Source of the DNA: Channallabes apus
Lineage: Eukaryota; Chordata; Actinopteri; Siluriformes; Clariidae
Length of the DNA: 64,000 nt
Assembly (NCBI GenBank): GCA_030522415.1
Contig: CM060131.1
Coordinates: 9,257,203-9,321,202 of the forward strand
Direction of reading: 5' to 3'
The notes under the pieces are model-generated. The model made no database searches and was not told the DNA's origin. It saw only the letters and a program-made list of their open reading frames with translations. This document shows positions 22,563 to 34,564 of the stretch, in pieces. Position 1 is the stretch's first letter, and every line of letters begins with the position of its first letter. The translations under genes were made by a program, and so were the position numbers.

Positions 22563-23040
22563 TCCGCATGTAACTCTACTGTATATGAATAAGAGGTACA
22601 GTATGAATGCAAGGTGGTGTTTTGGTGCAGTATTGCTGTGGTGTCCAGCTTTTGGGTCCCACGTGTCTGCGCCTTAAGCTTAGTGGTACCGGAATATGCT
22701 CTGGATCTATGGTGATCCCATCCATGATAAATCATTTACTCAAAGTGATTCAGACATTACTGCAATTCTGGCAAAATGGATTCTGCAGCAAGCACTTTAG
22801 AGAACCACTGAGGAAGGCATCACACTGCCCCATATTCACTTGAACATTTTCAATGGAGGGAAAGCAGTGGAGAGGACATTATACTGTATGACAAGGGTGT
22901 CAGGGACAACATTTTTATGTTAAATACTACTTTTGTACCCTGTGGTCAGCAAGTCCCTTTTTATAGCAAATAATAGAAAATACATTTTGACCTCCTTTCA
23001 CATTTTGCTTAGACCACTGTCACTGGTTTTTAAATGCACA
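22563..23040. other. Unassigned DNA
   Basis: No feature seen beyond TAC(A/T)GTA heptamers near 22578, 22597 and 22883. Confidence 0.5.
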
Positions 23041-23345
23041 CTGTATGGGCAAAAGTTTATGGACACTTGATTGCCATACCATTTTGAATAACCTATTCCA
23101 GATTTAGTCACTTATTTTCTGTTATAATAACTTCCACTTTTCTGGGAAGGTTTCCACTATAATTTAGAGTGTGGTTCTGTGGGTTTTCCCATCTATAAAA
23201 AAAAAAGTGCATTAATAAGGTCGGGCACAAATGTTTGGTGTTCCAATTCATCCCAATTGTGTTCAGTGGTGCTGAGGTCAGGGCTCTACAGTATGCACTC
23301 GTTCTTCTTCAACATTGGCAAACCAGGTGTCTTAGTTGTAAAGGG
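23041..23345 (+). repeat. Interspersed DNA-element remnant, unclassified
   Basis: TATGGGCAAAAGTTTATGGACAC, TTCCACTTTTCTGGGAAGG and GTGTTCAGTGGTGCTGAGGTCAGGGCTCTA match, from memory, a very common teleost DNA-transposon repeat. A TACAGTA lies inside the GGGCTCT-TGCACTCG stretch (23284-23290). Confidence 0.45.
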
Positions 23346-23944
23346 AAACAGTACTGCGACAGCATGCAATGACATCCTATACAATTGTGTGCAGCCAACT
23401 TACTGGTAAGAGTTTGTAGAAGTATCATGGATGTGATGGTCATACATGTGTTTATATAATATACATTTAAACCAGTCAAAACAAGCTGCCAGTTTGTGTA
23501 CTTTGTTGTGAACTCTTAACCGCCTATTATGGGGTTATTCTTAAATTCAATAGACAATAGCCTGTGCTCAAATTTAGCTTGAGGCTATGTTTTTATTAAT
23601 GTCATTTTGATCCATTAAAATTTATGGCCACAAGCCACTGCTGATTCAGTGTCATTATTAAAAATGTCTGGTGCTTTGTAAATCTGAAGGAAAAAAGATA
23701 GCATTATGGACTGTCCCACTGGATCCATCTCTCATTATACACATTAACATTTACAACATTTAGCCTAACGGTTCCCAGGAAAAAGGGGTTTTCTTTTAAA
23801 ATGATGTGCAAATTCAAGTTGTTTGCGTAGAATTAGGCCTTTAGTATTAATTTGATGACAAGAAGGATAATTTCACCATAAAGTACAAAGAAGAGAACCA
23901 AAATAGGTCTTCCTTGCACATTGAGGGGTGTTGAGTTCTTTTAA
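23346..23944. other. Unassigned DNA
   Basis: No feature seen. Confidence 0.5.
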
Positions 23945-24212
23945 GGGCGGTACTGTGGCTGAGTGGTCAGCACTGTCAACTTGCACCTCCAGGTTCCGGG
24001 TTGAATTCCCGCCTGGGGTCTGTGTGCATGAAGTTTGCAAGTTTGCATGTTCTCCCTGTGCTTGGTGGGTTTCCTTCGAGTGCTGTGGTTTCCTCCCAGA
24101 GTCAAAAGACCTGCAGATTATGCAAATTGCTGTTCCTGTGCAGGGCGTACCCCGGCTCTTAGGATAGGCTCCAGGCACCCTGTGACTCTGTATGCAGGAT
24201 AAGGCAATATAG
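23945..24212 (+). repeat. tRNA-derived SINE, family A
   Basis: GGGCGGTACTGTGGCTGAGTGG (A box) through GGGATAGGCTCC-like and GGATAAGGCAATATAGATG at the 3' end. Diverged about 15-20% by eye from the copy at 7503. Confidence 0.75.
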
Positions 24213-24384
24213 ATGTAGATCTATGATAAGTAAAGGCTTAAAGGAAGCAAAATGCAGACTGGGGTGTGGGAGTTCTTTAAGGCAGGTGGACACTCGTTTT
24301 TGGATTTGTAGGCAAACATTAGATGTAATCTGAGATGGGTAAATACAGGAAGCTAGTGAAGGAAACAGAAATAGAATGAGGACT

Positions 24385-24660
24385 GTGCATTAGCAACCTT
24401 GGGATCTTTGCCTACCGGGCCCTGAGTGCAGCATATTCTGATGCCTTTTTATTGTGGTCAACAGTGACTTTTTTTGGCAAGTTGTGCCGCAATGGTTTTT
24501 CAGACGGAGTGGCCTTTGGTCCCGGTCAACATGGGTGAGCTTTGGGTGCGCATGATCCTATCACCGATTGTTGGTGTATAGTTGGTAATCAGTGATGTTT
24601 AGGTCACTTGGGTAGTGGTTTTGATGTTTTGGCTGATGGGTGTATGTATATCATACATTA
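24385..24660 (-). mobile_element. Tc1-like transposon remnant, second copy
   Basis: Shares with 13370-13530 the stretches GATGCCTTT, CAAGTTGTGC(C/T)GC, TGGCCTTTGGTCCC and GGGTGAGC(T/C)TTGGGTGC. No coding frame remains. Confidence 0.45.
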
Positions 24661-25815
24661 TGTATTATAAAGTAAGAAGAACTTACTACTAAATTATTAA
24701 CCTACTTACCTACTGTATAGTGGTATTCTAACTGTAATTCTTGTCAAGTTGAAGCTTTGATAATCAGTTTACTTAAACAAGGTCATTTAAGGTCATCTCC
24801 TAAGTGGCTTTTAAGGCAGCTGCTGTTGTTGCTACGTATACACAGCATTTTCTTTAGCTTTGAATGTTCTTCTTTCTACCCATTCAAGTGATTTCATCAA
24901 ATTAACCTTTGTTTTATTTTACATTATTATACTTGCATGCATTCCTATTTCTCTACTGATTTATTATTTTTGATTTTATGTTTTTGGTGCTTTGGACGAT
25001 GCGATCTCTGTATGTATTAATCTTGACAGCTGCAAAAATTTCAATCATCATGTGACCTTGCATTCAGGATCTGACCTCACTATGTAAATGACTGTAAATG
25101 AATGCAAATATGGATATTTCCTGCAAGCTTCCCTTGATGCCACCACTAATCAGAGTTTTTACAGTGTAACATTTGTCTTTGCTTTTGCTCTTGATTCTCG
25201 AGCATAAACTTCTGCCCTTGTGTTTTATCTCTCTCACAGGTCTAGTAGCTCTGTTTCCATTAGAGCCTGTAATGGTGTTGGCATTTTAAACTTCCTTTCA
25301 AATCTTCAGAAAGCTTGAATCCGTGTTACCTTCACCATTAAGACATGGCATATCAGATGCTGCTGACAGGAAGCAAATTAAATTATTCTGCTTAAAATGC
25401 ATTCGCAGTGATGTAGACAGGTGAAACAAATTACTCTCTTTGTTTTGAGCTACTTTTTAAAAACAAGATAGTGAAAGGCCATATTGACTCCTTGATGAAA
25501 GTTGGACTGAGGGTATATTTCCACTCAACATTTAGAAAAAAAAACATGGCATTGTGGAATAAAGAATGGCAAGAACTTCAGTCATGACATTAAAAAAAAG
25601 TTGATTTTAAGTAACAGGGGCAAAACCAGACAAAAACATCTCTCCGTTATTCATACTGAATGTCTTTAAGCAATTTTTGGGCAGTTTTGTATGGTATTCC
25701 ACAAGCCTCAGCAGAAGATTCAAAGCATTTACTGTAATTTTCAAAAGAAAATTGAAACGTGTCTAATTATCCCCTGTTTAGGTATGTAATGAGGCATTGC
25801 ATTGTATTATATGCG
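24661..25815. other. Unassigned DNA
   Basis: Unique-looking A/T-rich sequence with no gene or named repeat. Confidence 0.5.
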
Positions 25816-26745
25816 GGACAGTCAAAAATTATGAGCACTCTGGCTGTATAGATTATTTAAATTAACTTTTAAAAAAACAAAGACATTTTTTTTGGCATAA
25901 TTGCTTTTCAATACACTGTCGATCTGAGCTAGTCAGCTAATTAGGTCTCTTGGTTAGCTAGCTGGTTCCGGTAGAGTTGTGTTGTAAATTTATGTTGTTT
26001 CACGTATGTACTGTAGCACCTTGGTCCTGGAGGATCGTTGTTTCGTTTCACTGTGTGCTGAACTGTACAGTATATGGTTGGAATGACAATAAAAGTCTAC
26101 TTGACTTGACTACTTGATCTGTCAGCAGGCTTTCGTATTCCCTCATTAAACATATTTTAGGCTAAACTGCAAGCCATGAATGCACTGCTGTCTTCACTTC
26201 TTCATCAGAAGTAAATCTTCATCCTCGTAGGGCTTCTTTCAGGGGACCAAACAGGTAAAAGTCGGATGGAGTAAAATCAGGACTATAGGGAGGATGCTTT
26301 AACACCTCAAAGTTAAGTTTTTCCAGAGTGTCGACTGTGTGGGCAGAAGTTTATAGACATGCATTGTCATACAAGATCACAATGCCCTTGGATAGCAGTC
26401 CTCTGCATTTAACCTGAAGTTTAGGCTTCAGTATCGGTCAAGTTTTTGTTTGCAGATATCCATACAGTTTCTCCATAATGCCCAAAGTATTCAATAAATA
26501 ATGGCATTAGATAAATTTTCAGCCCTCAAAAACAAATCATTGCACTCTTCTCTTCTTGCGTGCAAATCATAAGTAGGGAATCTTTTTTGCTCACATGGCA
26601 GTTACAAATGAGATAATTTAACATGTTCACACCTTCACAGCAGTGACTGAGGAGACAGTGGCCTTGAACAGAAAGTGCTGATAAGACAGTGCAGCCAACA
26701 GACGTTTTAATATAACCGAAGTGTGAATAATTTTTGACTCAACCT
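25816..26745 (-). mobile_element. mariner-like element, degenerate, with nested LINE tail
   Basis: Terminal inverted repeats are visible: AGTCAAAAATTATG.GCACT at about 25819 and its complement at about 26722-26740. The transposase C-terminus lies between them on the minus strand. A foreign block at about 25980-26110 ends with GACAATAAAAGTC followed by repeated ACTTGACT, typical of the 3' tail of a retroposon, and sits inside the mariner sequence. That block contains a CAGTA insertion at 26068-26072. Confidence 0.65.
26160..26400 (-). pseudogene. mariner transposase, C-terminal part
   Basis: From 26390 down the frame shows ILYDNAC (the D of the HDNA motif), then HPPYSPDFTPSDF and LFGPLKEALRG with the final catalytic D in YSPD, then FTSDEEVKTAVHSW. 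In-frame stops occur after YDNACL and after LRG. The N-terminal DNA-binding half is not recognisable. Confidence 0.75.
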
Positions 26746-26984
26746 TGTACAGTACGTTTGATGCGAGGTTCTACAACATCACCAACAGCTTGGTTAGAGA
26801 TCTAATGTATATTATAATTAGGACACTAAATCAGGTTACATTATATTGCTTTAATGCTTTTGTATGCGTTAATCAAATTTATTTGGAAATCTAGATACTG
26901 AGCATATGCCCTTGTACTGTATGTACTCTCTATGATTCTGATCCCTACACTTTGTCGATCTGATAACAAGCTTTTATAAATATT

Positions 26985-27215
26985 TTTAGGCTAAACTGCA
27001 AGCCATGAAAGCACTACTGTCTTACCATCATCCTTGTAGAGCTTCTTTCAGGGGACCAAACCAGACCAAAGTCTAATGAAGTGAGATCAGGACCATAGGG
27101 AGGATGCTTTAACACCTCAAAGTTTTGTGAGTGTCGACAGTGTGCAGACGTGCCCGACCCTTGGATAGCAGTCCTCTGCATTTAACCTGAAGTTTAGGCT
27201 TCAAGTCTTCAATAA
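26985..27215 (-). pseudogene. mariner transposase, second C-terminal fragment
   Basis: A second copy of the same segment about 830 bp away (GCTAAACTGCAAGCCATGAA ... CTTTCAGGGGACCAAAC ... GGGAGGATGCTTTAACACC), with different small deletions. It is either an independent insertion or a local duplication. Confidence 0.65.
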
Positions 27216-27388
27216 GCATCTCACTGTCTCATCATCTCACATGAGCACTGTTGATTGTTGAACCTTTTTTCTGGTTATCTTCCAATACTGGCCCTTGAGA
27301 ATCCCATAAATACTTAGCTTATGCGCTTGTACTGCATGTACTCATATGTATACAGTACTTCTATGCATATGTAGTTTTACAATGACAT
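27216..27388. other. Unassigned DNA
   Basis: Short spacer; contains TACAGTA near 27352. Confidence 0.4.
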
Positions 27389-28786
27389 CCACTACCAAAC
27401 AAAAGTTTGAACACAACTTGTAATTCAATTGTCTTTCAAGATTTTTATAAACAATGTTGAAGACATACAAAAGATACATACTTGAGATATTGAGATGTTT
27501 CTGATACTTACGCTGAATCCCAATTCTACCCCTTACCCCTACACTTAGCCCTACCCCGCCGTTTGGCGCGTTCACGTGAAGGGTTACGGGTGTCTCATTT
27601 CTCTTTTGGTTGGAGGGGTAGGGGGAAGGGGAAGGGCCAGATAGCCCTCTAAACGAAGATTTTTCGGGACCTCACTTCAAACGAAGGGCTAAGCGAAATT
27701 TTCAACATGGCTGCTCACTCGAGCAAGCAGACCCATAAATGTTAAGTAATTTTTGCCATTAATAAAGATTTTTATGACAAGTTTTCATTATATGTATATT
27801 TCCTTTAGTCTTGTGTTTGTGTTTATGGTGATGTTCTGTAAAGAAACGTTTGCAAAAAAAATCGCTAAACTTTGCTAGCGGATAGCAACGATTGCACGAT
27901 CTTACAAAATTATATTTTTATGTCACATACACTTTACTACATGCTACAAACAAATATGAAAGTTCAGTAGCACGGCAGTTTGCCGAGCATTTGATAACGC
28001 ATTGTTTGTTTTGCTTACAGCCATATGTGTACATGTAAATGAACGGTGCTTACACTATTCTTACTTATTGCAACGTGACCACAGTTTTGTAATTTATATT
28101 CTGTATATGGACGGCTGAGGAAACCCGAAGGCTCATCCGTTTCCGTGGTGAAAATGAGCAACTTTTTTAAAAATCAAAATACGGCGCAAAAAAACTTTGG
28201 GAGTGAGTAATCTCTCTCTTATTGGAATGTGAGGAATCTCTCTCTTATTGGACATCGGCGCATGTCCTCTATCGTAACATTAGGAACTAGCGACAACATA
28301 TGATGACGTATAACAGTGTTGTAGTGGTGTCCCATTTCTTGGAGGAAATATTTAAACTCTTCCCCTTTCCACTTCGTTTCAAGGGACAAGGGGAAGGGGC
28401 GAGGGGTAGAAAATAGAATTGGGATTCAGCCTTATACTCTGGAAAGCCTAACAGCTCTAATCTGAGGTGCTGTTAATTGGTGATTTCTGATGCTAGTTAC
28501 TATAAATCAACTTGCAGCAGAGGTACAGTACGTTTTGATCCTGCTTTCCAAGGATGGTCTTCTTGAAAGCCAGTTCCATCAAGGTGCTTAATGGGTTTTT
28601 GCAAATGCACTTGATAATACTGTTCATGCAAGATCTATTCCACAAAACCTGGCCTTTGTGTCTTAAAATAACAACAGACTGTTGTTGTTCATCAATTACT
28701 GTACCTAATTCCAGAAAATATCAAGTATTGTCCCAGAATGTAGAAAAATAAATCCAAACTTGTGTCGAACCTTTTGACTGGAACTG
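27389..28786. mobile_element. Tc1/mariner-type non-autonomous element, split by a nested element
   Basis: The right end reads, inward from a TA at 28787-28788, CAGTTCCAGTCAAAAGGTTCGACAC. The left end at about 27389 (CCACTACCAAACAAAAGTTTGAACAC) is a diverged inverted counterpart. A partial copy of the right half (AATCTGAGGTGCTGTTAATT.GTGATTT) is at 45490-45610. The element is interrupted by the insertion at 27511-28431. No transposase is encoded. Confidence 0.6.
27511..28431. mobile_element. Non-autonomous element with GCTGAATCCCAATT TIRs, PIF/Harbinger-like
   Basis: The ends are inverted repeats: (C)GCTGAATCCCAATTCTACCCC at 27511 and (G)GCTGAATCCCAATTCTA at 28431 on the opposite strand, each followed by C-rich CCCTT runs. 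Both sides are flanked by TTA (27508-27510 and 28432-28434), a 3-bp duplication that fits PIF/Harbinger. Length 921 bp, with no transposase. It is inserted in the Tc1-type element at 27389-28786. Confidence 0.65.
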
Positions 28787-28789
28787 TAT

Positions 28790-30379
28790 GCCAGCATGTC
28801 TATGAATGTTTTTTTTTTCTCTGATCATTACAAAATTTTTCTTATTAGGATGGATTTAACAGCAAAAGGGTCTGGTTATACAGTACTGCTAAAGACAGCG
28901 ATGCTAATGCTGAGCAACAACAAGTTTTATCTTTGAACAATTGCAAAACCAATTTACAAAGTTCTATGTCAAATTACCCTGTTTTTATGAACCTAATTGC
29001 CTCAGAAGTGATTTCTGTTGTGACTGGAAATAGTCTTCATTTGCACGTCCCATTGCTTCAAAAAGGTTTCCAGCTGCAATGGCCCACTTCAGCTGTAGGG
29101 AGCCTTAAATGAGTGTTTTTGCTTCTTTCCACCTGATTCCGCTCCTGCACAGCCTGATTATTAACAGCCGAGTGGAATCAGGTGGGTTGGAGGAGAGATA
29201 ACAAAAGTAGTGCATGGTGCTCTGCAGTTTTAGATTAAACACATTCAGGCTGGAGCCTGCAAGAAAAGGGCGAATTTTCTTACAGAGGATTTTTAAGCCT
29301 ATAATTTAAAGCTAAGTGGTTCCTGTGTTATTCACCTGGTTAAGAAATGTTGGTGTAAGCACACAGCTTCCACTGTATTCTCCATATTTAAAACTTCTCT
29401 AGTTTTGATTGCAGGTATTTACCACAACTGAGTGCTTGGCATGTCTGTTGGCTCTTCATAGATTCTGACTATGATTCTTGGAAAAGATTGAATAAAAAAT
29501 TCTCACCCAAAGGCTTGACTCTGTTTCAATTCAAGCTATACTTTAAAGTGAGTGACAACTTGAAGGATGCAGTGGTGGTAGAACCATGACAGGCCTTCTT
29601 TCAGCTCTAAACTGATAAACATCGACTATGCAGTACTGTTTACACTACAAGTACATGATCAGTCCAATGTTTCGAATTTAGCAGAATCAGCAATGAGCTC
29701 TGCGTTTTTAGGGTGTGTAAGGAAAACTTTCTAGTTGAAGCCCCATTGGAAGTGGTTACAGAAAATGCCAAGAGTGTGCAAAAACATCATTAGGAATATA
29801 TATATATATATATACAGATATACAGTATATTTGCTTACACTTTAATTTGTCACTGAATACTTTCTTGTAAGTTATTAAGATAAGTTAAAAATGTCATTAT
29901 ACTCAGTACAATTAAATTATGCATAGGATATCTTTCCTATAAATGATCAAGGGGAGCAAGAAAGGTAATGATTCTAAAACTAAAAATAATAATCGAAATA
30001 AATGAAGAAAACCTTTTTTAAATGGGGATTCTTTTATCCGGGGGATTATTAGAGATAATTACTTTATACTGTAGATTCTCACTGGAACCAGAAAAATGCA
30101 CCACATCAAGCAGGTTCTTAAATCTTTATGCCTGGCTCCCAGTATGTTATGGACCTGATGGTAAGGTACTAGCACTTGTCTAAAATCCCTATGGGTTAGG
30201 GCTATGTACTCTATATGTCTTGGTCTGCTTAAGCTATATAAGCTGAACTTGGCTCTGAGCTCATTAGGAACTCACTAGTTAATTGTACTTAAGGAAAATA
30301 CGAATCTTGGAGAAGCAGCATTACAGTATATGTTGCTCTTAGACGAAACCAAATGTGAGAGAACCTTATAAGCTTATGT
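28790..30379. other. Unassigned DNA
   Basis: Mostly unique-looking. Holds the hairpin at 29129-29185, an (AT)n at about 29797-29814 and several TAC(A/T)GTA heptamers (28879, 29830, 30067, 30323). No gene seen. Confidence 0.45.
29129..29185. other. Perfect-stem hairpin, 16-bp arms
   Basis: CCACCTGATTCCGCTC at 29129-29144 pairs with GAGTGGAATCAGGTGG at 29170-29185 with one mismatch, leaving a 25-nt loop. It lies in otherwise unique DNA. It could be a structured RNA, a remnant of a palindromic element, or chance. Confidence 0.55.
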
Positions 30380-30610
30380 AGCTTCCTGTTTTTGTATCGT
30401 TGCCGCGAAAGTTTCGCGTTTGTATCAGCGTTTAAACTACATCGCTTTATACAATAACAATATTAATAGCAACTAGCTTTTACATCTCCATACTATTCGG
30501 CTTAGTCTTTTTTCTGCAATTTTTGGAGAACGCGCGAGTTTCCTCGTCTAAGAACAACAAACGGAATTCATCTCCAAACAACTAAAACTCCGACACAGAG
30601 GTACGTTATC

Positions 30611-31517
30611 ATGTCTACCGTTCAGCTTGTTCAGTGTGTGGAGTGCAGGATGTTTAGACATTCTTCCTCCATCATTAGCGATAATTTTATTTGTGATAGG
30701 TGTGTGTTAGTGAGCACTCTGATGGAGAAGATAGCATTAGAGGAGCGCATCCAGACTTTAGAGAGGGTTAGAGAGTGTGAGAGCAGCGTTATTCCCGTAG
30801 CGGACAGTCTGGGTGCCACAGGCGGAGATAAACAGCCCCGACTCCGGCATTAGAGCCCTCACAGCGGGGCGAGTGGGTGACGACTCGGCGGCATACTCAT
30901 TCAGCCAAAGCTAACGCTAAGGCTAGCCCACTGGAGCACACCTCCTCTGCGTTTCACGTGTCCAACAGGTTTGCTCTCCTCAGTGATGCACCCGCTGAGA
31001 AACCTGAAAGAGCTCTGGTTATAGGAGACTCTATACTGAGGCACGTGACATTAGCTAGACCTTTAGGGGCGCCAGCGGCAGTGGTTACTGTAGGTGTATC
31101 CCGGGAGCCAGAGCACCGGACATAGCAGGTAATCTTAGGGCTCTAGGACAGCACAGGTTCTCTAAGATAGTGGTACATGCTGGAGCTAACGATATACGCC
31201 TTCGTCAGTCAGAGGTTAGTAAGAGTAACTTTACAGAGGTGTTTAAATTAGCGAAGGCGATGTCCGATGAATTAGTATGCTCTGGTCCCATCCCAATGAG
31301 ACGTGGCGACATAGCTTACAGCAGGTTATGGTCGCTGAATCGCTGGATGTCCAGGTGGTGCTCTGAAAATAATGTGGGCTTTATAGATAATTGGAAGACC
31401 TTTGAGGGCAAAGCTGGCCTGTTAGGGCGGGTCGGTGTCCATCCCACTCGGGAAGGTGCTGCTCTCATTTCCTGTAGTATAGCTCATAGTCTCAGTAGAG
31501 GTCTAGTTAATCGGTGA
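30611..31517 (+). pseudogene. L2 ORF1: nucleic-acid-binding and SGNH-esterase protein (broken)
   Basis: Starts at ATG 30611 (MSTVQLVQCVECRMFRHS) with a CxxC...CxxC pair (VECRMFRH... FICDRC) and a short coiled-coil-like segment. The second part is an SGNH/GDSL hydrolase: ALVIGDSILRH (catalytic S in GDS), VVHAGANDIRL (N of the GxND block) and GVHPTREGA (catalytic H). Two frame changes occur, one near 30840 and one at 31086-31092 where TACTGTA is present; without its five bases the PGARAPDIAG stretch is in frame with the rest. The protein is broken here. In related CR1/L2 elements ORF1 esterase domains are thought to assist retrotransposition. Confidence 0.75.
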
Positions 31518-34500
31518 CAATCCAGAGCTCAGGCCAGGGAGCAGACAGACAGGCTAAACCAACCGTCTGCTAGCTGCATAGAGTCGTCACTCAGGGTTCA
31601 CCATATTGAGACTGTGTCTGTTCCCCGATCTAAGCACAAATGTAGAAAGACTCAGAAAGTCTGTTTCAATAATCTAATTAACATAAAGTCCACAAACTCC
31701 GATCATACTGAATGCGCAGCCGGCACCTCTGATCTGAAGCTAGGATTGTCAAATATTAGATCTCTCGCATCAAAAGCGGTTATTGTTAATGAAATTATCA
31801 CAGATCAAGCATTTGATATACTCTGTTTAACTGAAACATGGGTTAAACAGGACGAGTATGTAGCTCTAAATGAAGCTAGTCCTCCTGGGTACAGCTACAT
31901 ACACTAGCCTTGGTTAACTGGTAGAGGAGGAGGCGTCGCAGTTATTCATAATGATAATCTGTCTATCGTACAAAAACACGGACACAAATTTAACTCATTT
32001 GAAATTCTTTATAGTAACATAAGTGTACTTAAGTATATTAAGTCAGCTCAATCGATTCCACTAATTATAATTTACAGACCTCCAGGGCCGTATTCTGAAT
32101 TTCTTAGTGAATTTGCGGATTTCATCTCAGACCTGGTCGTTTCTGTAGACAAAGCGTTAATTGCCGGAGATTTTAACATTCATTTTGAGAATCCAGAAGA
32201 CCCTCTGAGAACAGCATTTATGTCCATACTGGACTCCTTAGGCGTAAATAAGTGTGTAGTAGGACCCACTCATGAAGCAGGTCACACTTTAGACTTAATA
32301 ACATTTTTCGGATTAAGTATAAGAAATGTATTCACAATTCCACTGTCTGAAATTATTTCAGATCACTATCTTGTCTCCATTCAAGTGTGTCACGGTGATA
32401 ATGTACGCACAGCACCGCACTACCGTATTAAACGTACATTCACATCAACTACTACACAGAGTTTTATCAGTAATCTCCCAGAGTTACCAACTTCGATTAG
32501 GTCACCGTCTGACCCCACAGAACTCGATCAGGCGACTGAATATTTAGAGTTGACATTTCGTTGTACCTTAGATAATGTAGCTCCAGCTAAAAGAAAAATT
32601 ATTAGAGATAAGAAACTCGCTCCCTGGTATAACGATCACACGCGCACTTTAAAACAGACCGCTCGGAAATTAGAGCGTAAATGGCGTCAAACTAAATTGT
32701 TAGTATTTCAAATAGCATGGAAAGAGAGCATCCTGAACTATAGGAAAGCTCTTAGTGTAGCTAGATCAACGTATCTCTCCACTCTTATAGAAGAAAATAA
32801 AAATAATCCTAGATTTTTATTTAATACCATAGCCAAATTAACCAGAAATAAGACCACTACAGAAATCTCCACAACAACATCATGCAATAGTGAGGACTTC
32901 ATGAACTTTTTTAATAATAAAATTGTAAATATCAGGCATAAAATTGAGGCTTTGAAACCGAACAATGTAATTGATACAGATGTTAACCTAGGCATGTCAG
33001 ATTCAAACCTAGAATACTTTACTCCCCTTGAAGAGAATGAACTAATTTCACTCATCTCTTCTGCAAATTCGTCAACCTGTATATTAGATCCTATACCAAC
33101 ACATTTTCTTAAACAGATAGTACCAGTAATAACAACCGCTGTTGAGAATAATTAATTCCTCATTCAGCATTGGTTATGTTCCAAAATCTTTTAAATTAGC
33201 AGTTATCAAACCTATAATTAAGAAACCTGACCTCGACCCCTGTCAGCTGTCCAATTACAGGCCAATATCAAACCTCCCCTTTATCGCTAAGATTCTGGAA
33301 AAGGTACAGTAGTAGCGGAGCAGCTATGCTCATACTGTATCTACATAGAAATGGCATACATGAACTGGCCTCATCACAGCACTCGTTAAAGTAGTAAATG
33401 ACCTCCTATTGGCCTCTGATCAGGGTTGTGTAACTATGCTTGTATTACTCGACCTCAGTGCAGCTTTTGACACCATTGATCATGCTATTCTTCTTCACAG
33501 ATTAGAAAATGTAGTAGGAATTAAGGGTACAGCCCTCTCCTGGCTCAGATCCTATTTGACTGATCGTTATCAGTATGTAGACTTAAATGGTGATTATTCT
33601 GCATGTTCTCTAGTGGAGTTTGGCATTCCGCAGGGTTCAGTTTTAGGCCCACTGCTTTTTTCCCTTTACATGCTTCCTCTGGGCAACATAATCCGTAAGC
33701 ATGGTATTAGTTTTCATTGTTATGCTGACGACACACAGGTATATGTCTCAGCAAAACCTGATGTGAAAAACCAGCTTACTAAAGTTCAGCAATGTGTGCA
33801 GGACATAAGAAATTGGATGCTAATTAACTTCCTTCTGCTTAATCCGGATAAGACAGAAGTTCTAGTCATAGGACCGCATACAGCTAGAAGTAAAATCTTA
33901 GATCACACCGTAACTTTAGATGGCCTTTCTGTTCCATCAAGTGCAACAGTAAAAGACCTCGGCGTGATTATAGATTCCAGCCATTCATTTGAAGCTCATG
34001 TACTGTAGATAATATCACCAGGATAGCATTCTTTCACCTCAGAAATATTGCCAAGATAAGAAATATATTGTCGCTAAACGATGCAGGAAACTAATTCATG
34101 CTTTTATCACTTCTAGGTTGGACTATTGTAATGCCTTACTGTCTGGTTGTTCTGTTAGGTGCATAAACAAGCTTCAGCTAGTCCAGAATGCAGCAGCGAG
34201 AGTCCTCACTAGAACCAGAAGATATGAGCACATTACCCCTATCCTATCTTCACTACATTGGCTCCCTGTGAAATTTTGCATTAATTTTAAAATACTACTC
34301 TTGACATATAAAGCATTAAATGGTCTCGCGCCGCAGTATCTGAGCGAACGGCTAGTGTCTTACGATCCGCCACGCCTACTTCGGTCAAACGAAGGCTGCT
34401 TGTCAGTACCGCGTATTATGAAAACTACAGCTGGGGGCAGAGCTTTTTCTTACAAAGCCCCAAAATTATGGAATAGTCTTCCAAATAGTGTTCGGGACTC

Positions 34501-34564
34501 AGACACAGTCTCAGTGTTTAAGTCTAGGCTAAAAACCTATTTATTTAGCCAAGCATTTTTATAA
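31518..34564 (+). pseudogene. L2 ORF2: endonuclease and reverse transcriptase (broken)
   Basis: Open frame continues from directly after the ORF1 TGA, in the same frame and with no ATG. The endonuclease shows LGLSNIRSL, ILCLTETW (catalytic E), YRPPGPY, ALIAGDFNIH and IISDHYLV (catalytic D-H). A TAG at 31905 interrupts it. The frame shifts near 33150. RT motifs follow: [48 protein letters not shown] (catalytic YADD) and a C-terminal [19 protein letters not shown] region to 34564. Frame breaks at 33305, 33333 and 34001 each carry a TAC(A/T)GTA absent from copy B at the aligned position. Confidence 0.8.
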
